Below are positions 20,627-31,472 of a stretch of DNA of 64,000 bases, one piece after another (position 1 is the first letter of the stretch; each line of letters begins with the position of its first letter). The stretch comes from Nannochloris sp. 'desiccata'. Its lineage: Eukaryota > Chlorophyta > Trebouxiophyceae > Chlorellales > Chlorellaceae. The translations under genes and the position numbers were made by a program. The notes below the pieces were generated by a model. The model ran no database searches. It saw nothing but the letters and a program-made list of their open reading frames with translations, and was not told the DNA's origin. The stretch spans positions 2,294,001 to 2,358,000 of the forward strand of contig JAGTXX020000011.1 in NCBI GenBank assembly GCA_019044685.2. Direction: 5' to 3'.

Positions 20627-22668
20627 TTACCTACCGGCTGCGGCTAAAGCCACCGGTACTGTCAATGCTGGAGTTGAAAAAGCCGAATCCATCCACTTCA
20701 CACGTTCCAACGTCCACTTTTCCAGCTCATTTACATAATACATCCACGCATTTTGAAAATTGGCATCCTCTTCAACTTCCAAGGCTTCAGAAAACTTGGC
20801 AAAATTCCTGTCAACTCCTGGTTGGATGGACTTTGTTACCGTAGAAATCACCGCCATAAGCGCAGCATCACTCCAAGGACCTGCCCTCAGCTCAGCCCAC
20901 CGCATAGAAGCGCCATTAAAGAACCTTTCATCCTGCCAAAGTCGCTGAAACCAATGAGAGATACCATCTTCTGGGTCCTCAATGCAGCGCTCCTTATCTT
21001 CGCAGATTCTGAATCTCCACCCCTCAGGAGAAATACCAGAACCGCCAGCAATACCTGGATCAGACCGACCTTCATCGAGGTACCCTTCAAAGGGGTACCC
21101 ACAGCACATGCCGTAGGCCTCGTCGTAGTCCCAGACAGGTCCCATGGTCAGCGGGCCACCTCGGTCTTTGTACATATAGGTAGACCCACGGTATCCATCG
21201 GGGTTTTTGGTGAGTTCCGTAAGCAAAAAATAGTCGATAGCCGCCTGGAAATCGATGAATGAGGCGTAGCTTGCGTTGCCTTGGCGCTGCAACCAATCTG
21301 GTGCTTCCAGGGCAGCGATAAAATCCTCAATGTAGCCTAGTAAGTAGTCTCCATTGTCATTGGCTAAGAATTCTTTTGGATAGCTCAGATGGAAGGGATT
21401 TTCCCAGCCTTGTAAAGGACCAAATACGACGTCACCCTCTTTGGCATTGCTATTGTCGTATTTGAAAATGTAGCCGCCTGTGACATCATCCTCCTTGAGT
21501 TTTTTTATGTCGATGCGGTCTTTACTTCGCTTAACGTTCTCCAAAGCAATATACACGCCGTTGTAGTGGTCCATACTGAGCTCTTCGCCATCAAACAGCA
21601 GGAAAACCTCGCAGTACACAGTTCTTGCGGCCCAATGCCCTGAAGCTCTGGAGAGGTTGTAGGTGAGGTGGTTACGAATTCCCACGGTTCTATCGTTCTC
21701 TGGACCGTGCAAAATGAAATCGTCGTCTTCAGGCATGCCCATAAAAGGTATTTTAAGCCCATCACTTTCAAGAGAAGGCTCTTTCAAGAGCTTTATCCTG
21801 TAGCTTTTCTTGTCAAATCTCCAACTGCTGTTGCCGCGGCCAGATGCTCGGGTAGGTCCGTCATAATTAGGTATATCGCTACTATTACTACAGGTGCACA
21901 TATTAGTGAGTGTATGGACCTTGTAAGGAATGTCTTGGCCCAAAGAGTCTAGAATAATGGTCGGCAACGGGCTGGAGAAGCCAATTGCTTCCAGCCTGGC
22001 ACAGCATCCACCGGGCCCAGGTGCACTTTGCTCAGGTGCTTGCAATGGAGCAGTAACACTTGAAGGGCGTTGTGCTTGAGCGGAGCAAGCAAGCAGAACA
22101 AGAATGAGCATGGCCAAGGCTGGCATTTTTTTGGCTGGCCCTGCCGTCAAAAAGGTTGAGCCACGCGCCATGGCACTGCAAGAAAATTGAAATGGATAAC
22201 TTTTGATATAAATTTAAGTATTCATTAAAAAAATAAAAGAACAAGGCACGACGCGGTTCAAGCTTGGGAACCGGAAATCTGGGAAATCTCGACTTCTCCA
22301 AAACGCTGGAAAGGGATTCAGCCTACACCACAATGGGATTACAGGACGCATCGATAGAGGATTAAATTATACGGTTGCTGCGGCCGAGCTCGCTCCTCTC
22401 GCACTGCTGGTTCTGTTCACCGCCCTGATATGGCTCCTGGGCCTGAAAATGATAGCTTCGGTTAGTCAACCTATCTTAGCTGAATTCTGGGCAGGTGCTG
22501 GCGATGTGGCTTCCCTTGGGCTCTTGCCGCCTGCATGAGCTTGCATCGGCTCCCATCAACCACCCTTTCTACTATCTGACCTAATTCTACTAGTAGTAGG
22601 ATCAGATGTCTAGTAGAGCTCAAACCACCCCCCCCACCAGAAATGCCCTGGTTACCGACAGCCTTGTT
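20288..22668. repeat. Tandem duplication, unit 1 (CotH gene and flanks)
   Basis: First of two direct repeats, each containing a CotH-like gene. Starts near GCTTAGTTGCTGATGTAGCA (about 20310) and ends at GAAATGCCCTGGTTACCGAC before CAGCCTTG (about 22663). The coding parts lie 2786-2787 bases apart between units; the left edges are only about 2390 apart because unit 2 carries extra sequence. Confidence 0.85.
20627..22171 (-). CDS. Secreted CotH-kinase-like protein, intact copy
   Basis: A 514-residue single-exon protein. A hydrophobic signal segment (ALAMLILVLLACSAQAQ, about residues 18-34) indicates secretion or the endomembrane lumen; the second Met (residue 16) may be the real start. The body is CotH-like: RGNSSWRFDKKSYRIKLL, DDFILHGPENDRTVGIRNHL, a strand pair around YNGVYIALENVK, and LTMGPVWDYDEAYG, the acidic motif of CotH protein kinases. 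CotH proteins phosphorylate spore-coat proteins in Bacillus, and related proteins occur on the surface of some eukaryotes. A cell-wall or surface role here is inference. The Cys pairs suggest disulfides. A near-identical frameshifted copy follows. Confidence 0.85.
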   Translation of the reverse strand: MARGSTFLTAGPAKKMPALAMLILVLLACSAQAQRPSSVTAPLQAPEQSAPGPGGCCARLEAIGFSSPLPTIILDSLGQDIPYKVHTLTNMCTCSNSSDIPNYDGPTRASGRGNSSWRFDKKSYRIKLLKEPSLESDGLKIPFMGMPEDDDFILHGPENDRTVGIRNHLTYNLSRASGHWAARTVYCEVFLLFDGEELSMDHYNGVYIALENVKRSKDRIDIKKLKEDDVTGGYIFKYDNSNAKEGDVVFGPLQGWENPFHLSYPKEFLANDNGDYLLGYIEDFIAALEAPDWLQRQGNASYASFIDFQAAIDYFLLTELTKNPDGYRGSTYMYKDRGGPLTMGPVWDYDEAYGMCCGYPFEGYLDEGRSDPGIAGGSGISPEGWRFRICEDKERCIEDPEDGISHWFQRLWQDERFFNGASMRWAELRAGPWSDAALMAVISTVTKSIQPGVDRNFAKFSEALEVEEDANFQNAWMYYVNELEKWTLERVKWMDSAFSTPALTVPVALAAAGR

Positions 22669-22671
22669 TTT

Positions 22672-25465
22672 CTTTTTAATTTGCTTTGATCTTTGTGCTT
22701 AGTTGCTGATGTAGCAATAGTGTGCACACTTCTTTTATTCCGTATTATATGAAAAATGCATTTTTTTTTTCTTTAATTAAAACTAGTGATTGATCTTGTC
22801 CTCCGCGGTTGAGAATGCAAGTTCACAACGGAAGGGAGCTAATGATTAGGAGATAATTGATCCTTGTTGCAGGCTTACTACAACATTAAAGTCACTAAAA
22901 TTTTGCCACATAGAACGATCTCTGACGTGACGTGCCAACTATCCTTGCAGTAGCAGTTGCGCGTCTTTAATACTCGGAGTCTTACTCGGCTGCCGTCAAG
23001 CTGGATGATCCTTTTTCAATTCCTTGGCCTCAAACGCGATGATAATAGTGCGCAAATAGCCGCTTACAAACAACATTTGATTAATTTAGGTCGTTAAAAA
23101 TGGCCGAAAGTCTCCGGAATTCATTTTGAATTTTCAAAAATAAACACACCTCTCCTCGACCCACGACGTCGTCAGCTTCAAGAAAATATCAAGGCTTAGG
23201 AATCATATCAAGACGTAGAACAGCAATAAAGTGCAAACTTATTTATTTAAAGTGTTTAACGAGTTTCTTACAGTAATAAAAGTTACCGTATGTAATGCAT
23301 GAACATAAAAATCAATTTAGGTACTCTTTAACTATCGATATATAGATAGGTATCATGATAAAATGTTCAGTCACAGCCTTGCCGGACCAAACCCCACAAA
23401 CATTTCAACATTTTACCTACCGGCTGCGGCTAAAGCCACCGGTACTGTCAATGCTGGAGTTGAAAAAGCCGAATCCATCCACTTCACACGTTCCAACGTC
23501 CACTTTTCCAGCTCATTTACATAATACATCCACGCATTTTGAAAATTGGCATCCTCTTCAACTTCCAAGGCTTCAGAAAACTTGGCAAAATTCCTGTCAA
23601 CTCCTGGTTGGATGGACTTTGTTACCGTAGAAATCACCGCCATAAGCGCAGCATCACTCCAAGGACCTGCCCTCAGCTCAGCCCACCGCATAGAAGCGCC
23701 ATTAAAGAACCTTTCATCCTGCCAAAGTCGCTGAAACCAATGAGAGATACCATCTTCTGGGTCCTCAATGCAGCGCTCCTTATCTTCGCAGATTCTGAAT
23801 CTCCACCCCTCAGGAGAAATACCAGAACCGCCAGCAATACCTGGATCAGACCGACCTTCATCGAGGTACCCTTCAAAGGGGTACCCACAGCACATGCCGT
23901 AGGCCTCGTCGTAGTCCCAGACAGGTCCCATGGTCAGCGGGCCACCTCGGTCTTTGTACATATAGGTAGACCCACGGTATCCATCGGGGTTTTTGGTGAG
24001 TTCCGTAAGCAAAAAATAGTCGATAGCCGCCTGGAAATCGATGAATGAGGCGTAGCTTGCGTTGCCTTGGCGCTGCAACCAATCTGGTGCTTCCAGGGCA
24101 GCGATAAAATCCTCAATGTAGCCTAGTAAGTAGTCTCCATTGTCATTGGCTAAGAATTCTTTTGGATAGCTCAGATGGAAGGGATTTTCCCAGCCTTGTA
24201 AAGGACCAAATACGACGTCACCCTCTTTGGCATTGCTATTGTCGTATTTGATAATGTAGCCGCCTGTGACATCATCCTCCTTGAGTTTTTTTTATGTCGA
24301 TGCGGTCTTTACTTCGCTTAACGTTCTCCAAAGCAATATATACGCCGTTGTAGTGGTCCATACTGAGCTCTTCGCCATCAAACAGCAGGAAAACCTCGCA
24401 GTACACAGTTCTTGCGGCCCAATGCCCTGAAGCTCTGGAGAGGTTGTAGGTGAGGTGGTTACGAATTCCCACGGTTCTATCGTTCTCTGGACCATGCAAA
24501 ATGAAATCATCGTCTTCAGGCATGCCCATAAAAGGAAATTTAAGCCCATCACTTTCAAGAGAAGGCTCTTTCAAGAGCTTTATCCTGTAGCTTTTCTTGT
24601 CAAATCTCCAACTGCTGTTGCCGCGGCCAGATGCTCGGGTAGGTCCGTCATAATTAGGTATATCGCTACTATTACTACAGGTGCACATATTAGTGAGTGT
24701 ATGGACCTTGTAAGGAATGTCTTGGCCCAAAGAGTCTAGAATAATGGTCGGCAACGGGCTGGAGAAGCCAATTGCTTCCAGCCTGGCACAGCATCCACCG
24801 GGCCCAGGTGCACTTTGCTCAGGTGCTTGCAATGGAGCAGTAACACTTGAAGGGCGTTGTGCTTGAGCGGAGCAAGCAAGCAGAACAAGAATGAGCATGG
24901 CCAAGGCTGGCATTTTTTTGGCTGGCCCTGCCGTCAAAAAGGTTGAGCCACGCGCCATGGCACTGCAAGAAAATTGAAATGGATAACTTTTGATATAAAT
25001 TTAAGTATTCATTAAAAAAATAAAAGAACAAGGCACGACGCGGTTCAAGCTTGGGAACCGGAAATCTGGGAAATCTCGACTTCTCCAAAACGCTGGAAAG
25101 GGATTCAGCCTACACCACAATGGGATTACAGGACGCATCGATAGAGGATTAAATTATACGGTTGCTGCGGCCGAGCTCGCTCCTCTCGCACTGCTGGTTC
25201 TGTTCACCGCCCTGATATGGCTCCTGGGCCTGAAAATGATAGCTTCGGTTAGTCAACCTATCTTGGCTGAATTCTGGGCAGGTGCTGGCGATGTGGCTTC
25301 CCTTGGGGTTTTTTAAAGTGCCGCCTGCATAAGCTTGCATCGGCTCCCATCAACCCATCTTTCTCCTATCTGACCTAATTCTACTAGTAGTAGGATCAGA
25401 TGTCTAGTAGAGCTCAACCCCCCCCCCCCACCAGAAATGCCCTGGTTACCGACAGCCTTGTCAGA
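22672..25465. repeat. Tandem duplication, unit 2
   Basis: Second direct copy. It starts with the same GCTTAGTTGCTGATGTAGCA word (about 22698), then carries about 370-400 bases absent from unit 1 (about 22760-23125), rejoins at TTCAAAAATAAAC and stays nearly identical to unit 1 through the CotH gene and about 500 bases of its 5' flank, ending at GCCCTGGTTACCGACAGCC. Flanks differ more than the coding part (small indels, C-run lengths). Confidence 0.85.
23413..24958 (-). pseudogene. CotH-like gene, second copy with a frameshift
   Basis: Almost identical to 20627-22171. The homopolymer at 24286-24293 is T8 where copy 1 has T7 (21500-21506). This shifts the frame after DIKK, giving a 228-residue product with a short novel end; the C-terminal half stays open in another frame. 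Other differences in the gene are few: one Ile/Phe change near residue 142, one Phe/Ile change near the GGYIFKYDN segment, and a few silent sites. Either it is a very young pseudogene or the extra T is an assembly error and both copies are functional. Confidence 0.75.
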
Positions 25466-26186
25466 ATTGACGCCTCCTGGCCAGCCTTGTTGAGAGAGTC
25501 GCTTAATCATATGGAATACCATGTATACAAAGAAAAGGGAAATGGATGGAGAAAAATATGAAGGAAAATAATTCAGAGATAAGTTCTGTCTCTTGATATG
25601 CGTTTATGATCCGCTGAAGTTGTGACGGCCACACCTGTCTTAACGACGGCGACGGCTCCCCAGTGAGGTGGGTTAGGCTAAGCTAAGCTAACGCTGTTGG
25701 TCACTGGTGAGCTGGCTCGTGTAACATGGAGCGCATGAAAAGAAGAAGAAGATAGACACTGTAATAGATGGACTCTACTTCTACAGCTTTCTGGAGTTCA
25801 ATATATCTTTACACGCCCATGAAAAGTGAGAAAAAGCGGCCAGAGAAGCCTTTTTGCTGCCATGCACGCAAAGAGAATTTTAATGGGAAGCCTAAAAGAT
25901 GTTTAGCCTTTCTGCAAAAATGCTGAATTTGTTGCTCTGATTGTCCTCCCTACTAAAGTTGCTAGTGAAGAAAGTTCTTGTCAAATATTTTTGGGGAAGC
26001 TAAAATCGACAACGGTGCAAAAGAATAGCGCGAAACTAAAGTCGCCAAAGCCCGCGTGGGGATGGCGATCTTTTGCATTACAAATTATTGCCATAATTTT
26101 CTGACACCGAATATAATTTCAGTGCATCGCTTGAATTGCAAAGACGGAAGATTTGGACTAGAAAGAACTGAAGATCATTCAATGAA
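25466..26186. other. Intergenic region upstream of the kinase gene
   Basis: No gene seen. Contains a short direct repeat of GCTAA (AGGCTAAGCTAAGCTAACG, about 25675-25692). The right part is the probable kinase promoter. Confidence 0.45.
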
Positions 26187-27538
26187 ATGGATCCGTTAGC
26201 CCAACATCCAAAATACCAGAAAATAAAAGATCTAGGCCAAGGTATGAATCAGTTGTGATTCTAGAAACCAGCTGAATTTCCGAAACCAGATGCAGCCTTG
26301 TTACAACTATTATAATTCATGTACGTTTGAGACTAATTTATTTTATTCTTTACCCTTGCAGGCACCTTCGGCTCAGTTCTTCATGCTCGTAACAGAGAAA
26401 CAGGTAGGTGTTTAATGCCAACAAACCCTTACCAGATTTGGTGCTTTTTCTTGTTTCTTAACAACGTTCTAAATATCTCTGCCATATCACGACCCCAGCT
26501 CCGCTCATTGCTTTTTTTTCCTGGCACTTCTTTTCAGGCGAAGACGTCGCTATCAAACTCATAGCTTTGGGCGAGAAATTCTATCAAAAATATGTCGACA
26601 GAGAAATCATCAATCACCGCCAACTCCTTCATCCTCACGTTGTAGCCTTCAAAGAAGTTTTTGTCACCCCCAACTACCTCTGCATCGTCATGGAGTACGT
26701 TGGTGGAGGTAATCTACAACAATGGGTTGAAAAACACGGCCGATTACCCGAATGGCAAGCCCGCTGTTTCTTTCAACAGGTCACATTGGCATTACACTAT
26801 ATCCACAAGCAATTAGGCATCGCACATAGAGATATAAAATTAGGAAATATTTTATTAAATGACAGATATCAAGTCCCGATCTTAAAATTATGCGATTTCG
26901 GCTATTCCAAGAATATGCTGGGTTCCGTACCAAAGACCAGAGTGGGTACTGCAGCGTATATCAGCCCTGAAGTCGCTCGGACGAGCGGACAAGCAGCCTA
27001 CGACACAGAAAAGGCCGATGTTTGGAGCTCAGCTGTAACGCTGTATTGCATGCTGGCGGGTTGCTACCCATTTTCAGATGCCAACCATCAAGTCCATTTA
27101 CGCACGATTAAAAGTCTGACTCCAAAAGATGTAGATATAGCATTATCACGCCTTTCTGGAGGTGTCGTTTCCTCGGAATGTATTCATTTACTTAAAGGGA
27201 TGTTGTCTATAGACCCAAAACAGCGATATAGTCTTGATCAGATCATGGTAGACGACTGGTTTAAACAATTTTTACCTGATTTATCAAAGATGACAGTTGC
27301 TCCAGAACGTGAAATACAATCTGAGAGCCATGTATTAGAGGTCTTAGCTGAAGCTGAGAGCTTGTCTGAAGCGAGAAGAGCTGGTACAGATGAGTTTGCT
27401 GAAGAGGTGATGGACGATGTGATTGACGCCGAAGAGGACCAGATGGCAATGGGGGATGGGTCTGTAGCTGATGGTGAACATAATGGGAATGAAACAGGGT
27501 TTTTTGAAGATATGACATTGAGGAATACGAAACCTTAA
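26187..27538 (+). CDS. SnRK2-like serine/threonine protein kinase
   Basis: Three exons: 26187-26241, 26362-26403 and 26538-27538; 365 residues. The first two introns split the glycine-rich loop LGQGTFGSVLHARNRETGE. Kinase motifs follow in order: VAIKLI (ATP Lys), AHRDIKLGNIL (catalytic loop), LCDFGYSK (DFG), VGTAAYISPEV (the usual APE is SPE) and DVWSSAVTLYCMLAGCYPF. The CDFGYSK activation segment, the short N-terminus and an acidic tail (EEVMDDVIDAEED) match plant SnRK2 kinases, which act in osmotic-stress and ABA-type signalling. That role in this alga is inference. Cytosol/nucleus expected. Confidence 0.9.
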
Positions 27539-27665
27539 GAATACTACCTCTATTAAATCGTTACAATTAGAAAATTTCAAAAATATTGCAAAATTTGACA
27601 GGACCTCACAAAAAACATTTAAGAACGTCAGCACAAGATAAGATATAGTATCTCGAGCCTACGGT

Positions 27666-28463
27666 TTATTTCTTCCCTAGGGTATCCAATAATCCATCGC
27701 ATGCATCTTCAAGTAAATCTAACACCAATTCAAACCCCTTCTCCCCACCATAATAAGGATCAGGCACTTCATTAAATTTATTTTTAAATTTCCCGTCCTC
27801 GTTTAAATATTCAGTCATCAACCCTACTTTCTTTTCCCAGCTCGCCTCAGTTTCAGGATTCAACCTCCCTTCCTTTTGCCAATACTGTCCTGCACGACGG
27901 ATTGCAGCGAGATTTGCAGCGTCCATTCCGATGATAAGATCAGAATCTTCAAGGTCCTCTGGGGTCAATGGTCGTGACAGAGAAGTTAATTTGACGCCTC
28001 GGGTAGCAGCCACTCGAGTCATCCGAGAATCGGCGTTATCGCCTTCATGATAAGAAAAACCGCCGTCTAAATACCAGTTGGAAGAGCCACCGCCAGTGCC
28101 GCACGAATCGATAGAGTATTGGTCAGCGACGCCTCGCTTTTCGACAGTGGCTTGGAAGACGGCTTCTGCAGAGGGGGAGCGGCAAATGTTGCCTAAGCAG
28201 ACGAATAAGACCTTTGTGGGTTTTTTGTTGGTTTGTTCAGCTGATGAGGGCATTGCTCTAGGTGCTTGAGTGCGAGCTCTTGTGTTGGAGGTCGAGGTGG
28301 GCGGGGAAGTAGAGAATGCGGTGTGGTGAAGAGATTTTGCAGCAGTAATCTTCAATTGACCCAAATATGCGGAATATCGTGAGGATCCAGATATTGATCT
28401 AGAAGATACGTGAGCTCGGTTGAAGTTCTGGGAAGAGATCGCAACCGAAATTGAAGTGATCAT
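27666..28463 (-). CDS. Low-molecular-weight protein tyrosine phosphatase, organelle-targeted
   Basis: A 265-residue single-exon protein. A Ser/Arg/Ala-rich leader of about 80 residues without acidic residues suggests plastid or mitochondrial import. The catalytic domain begins at KVLFVCLGNICRSPSAEAVF, with the C-x5-R phosphate loop. SDLIIGMD and the general-acid loop VPDPYYGGEKGFE are intact. LMW-PTPs hydrolyse phosphotyrosine through a Cys-phosphate intermediate. Convergent with the kinase gene, 127 bp between stops. An alternative start just before the domain (MPSSAEQ) would give a cytosolic form. Confidence 0.92.
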   Translation of the reverse strand: MITSISVAISSQNFNRAHVSSRSISGSSRYSAYLGQLKITAAKSLHHTAFSTSPPTSTSNTRARTQAPRAMPSSAEQTNKKPTKVLFVCLGNICRSPSAEAVFQATVEKRGVADQYSIDSCGTGGGSSNWYLDGGFSYHEGDNADSRMTRVAATRGVKLTSLSRPLTPEDLEDSDLIIGMDAANLAAIRRAGQYWQKEGRLNPETEASWEKKVGLMTEYLNEDGKFKNKFNEVPDPYYGGEKGFELVLDLLEDACDGLLDTLGKK

Positions 28464-29361
28464 CGGTTTCGAGGCTTATGCAGAAAGCTTTCAAATTGCG
28501 GCAATAAATCCAGTTCAAAAGTAATGAATGTACTAAAACGAGAAAAATAAGTGTTGGTCAAAATTAAAAGCAAAAAAAACTAGTTTTTTAATTGGGCCTC
28601 ACTGCATGACGGCGTATGTGAGTACAGTTTAAAGGTTTATTAGTAAAAGATTGGCCTGAAGCACATGTTTTGTTTCTTCCTAGCCCTCCCAGGTCAAACC
28701 ATAGTCTTTCGTGTATCCTCTTGTGCGGAGCCTGCTAGAAACAGCCTCATCCTGGAATCAATCAGAGCGTCTAACCTCTGCCACGTCAAAGATTGGCTCC
28801 ACACCCAAGTTTTTGTTAGTTTATATTAGCATTTTCAAGTCTCTTTGAAAGGTTTTGTAAGGACTTCAACGCGCCTTCTGTCATCATAATACCTTTCCCT
28901 TCCTGTTCAAGGGCGGAGATACATGGGTGTGTCGGGCATAAATCCTTTGCCCACTGCGGGATGGGGCTGACGGCAACAAAGTCCGCAAGAAGCTCCCAAA
29001 GAAAGTTCTACAGTCTCTGTTGATTAGCTGCTGCGGTTCGACAATAGGTGGGATGGTAGCGCCTTGTGCAGGGTGGGTAGATTGCCATGCCAAGCGTCAA
29101 GCACTATCTAATGCCTCTACGATAGAGGGGGCGCCCGACAGCGCCCGACAGCGCTCTCTGCAAAACGTTCAAATTATTTATCCTAAACTCGTGCAATGCA
29201 TTTTATAAAACACATACAACATTGGAATGCAAGTTGAAGGACTGCGCTTGGTTCAACAAACAAATTATCAATAAGCAATTATTGCATCTCCAGTTGCAAA
29301 ATCAACTAAATATTTAAGCTCTAAATCCTTATAAAAATCCATTGTACTAATAGAACATATA
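28464..29361. other. Intergenic region between divergent genes
   Basis: About 900 bases, no supportable gene. Includes a short direct repeat of GCGCCCGACA (about 29130-29150). The open frames here show no motif. Confidence 0.45.
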
Positions 29362-29899
29362 ATGACAAGTACACCAGCAACGAAAAAAGATTGGATGTTC
29401 TGTCCTTACACTGGCAGCCTCCTTTCATTAGATGCTGTCAGAAATGTAGCGAGCTCTCAACAATCTGGATATGCCATTAGCCTTAATGGTAAGTTTTTCC
29501 AACTGCAAGCATGTTTGCGATCTCAATTAATCTGCCAATAACATGCATGCATGCTGTTTCAACTCTTTGCATTTTTCGTCAATTTCAACTCACCGCCAAT
29601 TCTCTTTGCTCAATTCTCTCCCAACAGAGCTAGAAGACCAAGTTGTGGTTGTTCACGAGACAGATATGGAAGGCTATGCACGGCAATACGGCTTAGAGCC
29701 CCTAGTGAAAAGCGAGGCCCGTGTAGAGGAAGAGGCAGCCTTACAAGGACGGACGAGAGCCACAGTGGATGAGCCCTGTCCCAAGTGTGGCCATCAAGGA
29801 TTAGAATTTTATACTTTACAGCTACGATCAGCAGATGAAGGTCAAACAGTATTTTATGAATGTCCTTCATGCAACCATAAATACTCACAGAATAATTAA
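29362..29899 (+). CDS. RPA12: RNA polymerase I subunit RPA12
   Basis: RPA12 (A12.2) supports RNA cleavage and termination by RNA polymerase I in the nucleolus. Exons 29362-29488 and 29628-29899; 132 residues. The C-terminal zinc ribbon is complete: CPKCGH, LQLRSADEGQTVFYECPSCNHKYS, with the acidic DE hairpin that enters the active site as in TFIIS. The N-terminal ribbon that normally starts FCxxCGxLL is degenerate: FCPYTGSLLSL keeps one Cys, and the second Cys pair is absent. Ending at NN shortly after the ribbon is typical. Confidence 0.9.
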
Positions 29900-30081
29900 A
29901 TAATACAAAATGAAATAAACAATTGTCGCTATGAGATCTTTCTACCTGTACTTGCCTCTCCTCTGTTCTTTTTGTCATGAATTTTCTTTCTACAGGTTAC
30001 TCTTACAAAATGTATATGTGCTCATTGTATTTAATGAACAAGAAATCCTTGATATTCATACAAAAGAATGTCAGAAAAAGC

Positions 30082-30108
30082 GGGGGGGGGGGGGGGGGGG
30101 GGGGGGGG
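30082..30108. repeat. G27 homopolymer
   Basis: An uninterrupted run of 27 G in the 3' intergenic gap between RPA12 and COQ3. It could fold as a quadruplex, and its length is uncertain in any assembly. Confidence 0.9.
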
Positions 30109-30122
30109 CAAAATGAATCTCT

Positions 30123-31186
30123 CTACCCCGCCGCTTTTCTAAAAAAGGCAATATAGTTTATACCTACATCCCTTCCTAATCCCCATTGCCCTTTCAGCGG
30201 ATCGAATACCATTCCTGAAACTTGCTCTAAACTCACACTTTTCCCTTCACGCTCTCCTGCCTCCTCCATTGCTAAAACAAGCTCCTCTGGAGTTAAAAAT
30301 TTCGACCACTCGTGTGTGCCAGGAGGCGCCCATTGCAGCACTTGTTCCGCTGCCACTACCGCCAACGCATACGCACGGATAGTTCTATTCAAAGTAGAGA
30401 TAACTATTGCCCCACCTGGTGCGGTGGCTTGTATTAATGCAGTGCAAAAGGCAGGGACAGAGGCCACATGCTCAATTACTTCACTCGCAATCACTGCATC
30501 AAAACGTTCTTTCTCAGTTTTCACGATATCTTCTACCTTGGTTGTGCTGTATTGCAGCCTTCCGGGGTGATCAAACGAAGGACCTAATGCAGCATGAGCC
30601 TGTGCTGCTGCTATGCCTTCAGGATTGACGTCAATTCCATGGACGTGAGCTCCCATTCGAGCTAGAGCCTCCGAGAGGATGCCGCCACCGCACCCGACAT
30701 CTAATAATTTAAGCCCTGATAATGGAGTTAATGAAGTTGGATCTAGGCCGTAATTATCGCATAATGAAGTTCGGATAAAGCTGCACCGGGTAGGGTTCAG
30801 CTGGTGGAGTGGGCGGAGAGGGCCTTGAAGATCCCACCAATGAGCTGCAAGTTTGGCAAATTTTTGGGCCTCTTTTGCATTTACTGTTGATGCTGTTTGC
30901 TGAGTGGTGCTGGTATCTTCTTTCTGGGCTGAAGATTGGGAGGCGTAGAACCTGTTACTTTTAATAAGAGGAAAGGTGGAGGATTGGGGGTGAGAGGATG
31001 CAAATGATCTGAAAGATGAGCTGTGTTAATAATAACGTTAATTTTCATAAAATGATCAAATATCCACCTTTGAGTTAATATTTCAAAACTATTAAAGAGA
31101 TAATCAGATGTGTAAGGCCAAGCAGAACGCAAAGCCATCTGCTGCAAAGCAGATTGACGTAAGCATCTCGTCAATAGCAAAGCCAT
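30123..31186 (-). CDS. COQ3: Ubiquinone biosynthesis O-methyltransferase COQ3, mitochondrial
   Basis: COQ3 performs the two O-methylations in ubiquinone synthesis at the inner mitochondrial membrane. Exons 31186-31068 and 31008-30123 (59-bp intron); 334 residues. The first 60 or so residues are Arg/Ser/Leu-rich, a mitochondrial presequence. The family block AAHWWDLQGPLRPLHQLNPTR is followed by the SAM motif LLDVGCGGGILSEALA, then VHGIDVN, FDAVIASEVIEHV and TLNRTIRAYALAVVAAEQ, all conserved in Coq3/UbiG. It is divergent from the U2AF-like gene by 286 bp. Confidence 0.92.
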
Positions 31187-31472
31187 TGCAAGTTCTTGCG
31201 TCTGATCTGTATATGTGTATTGTGTTGTTATTCAGTAGTAATGAAATGTTGCCTGATACAAGCTGCTGTGGAATGAAAACGAGAGCAGACTTTTGAAAAT
31301 TCCATGGTCAGAAAAATAGTGAAAGATGAATACCCTAGGTGTCTTGATCACTGAGTAAATATTATATATAGATTGAAAACAATACGGCTTGATTAATTTT
31401 GCGAGCGAAGGGGTCCTGAACCCATTTCTCATATATTTATTAAATCAGGGGCTGGTGATTTAATCAAGCAAG

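Noticed and set aside
20753..21262. Repeated 169-codon plus-strand ORF (also at 23539-24048)
   Set aside because: Antisense to the CotH coding sequence; present twice only because the gene is duplicated.
30061..30120. G27 tract as a functional quadruplex element
   Set aside because: It sits between two 3' ends with no conserved context; a slippage tract is enough explanation.
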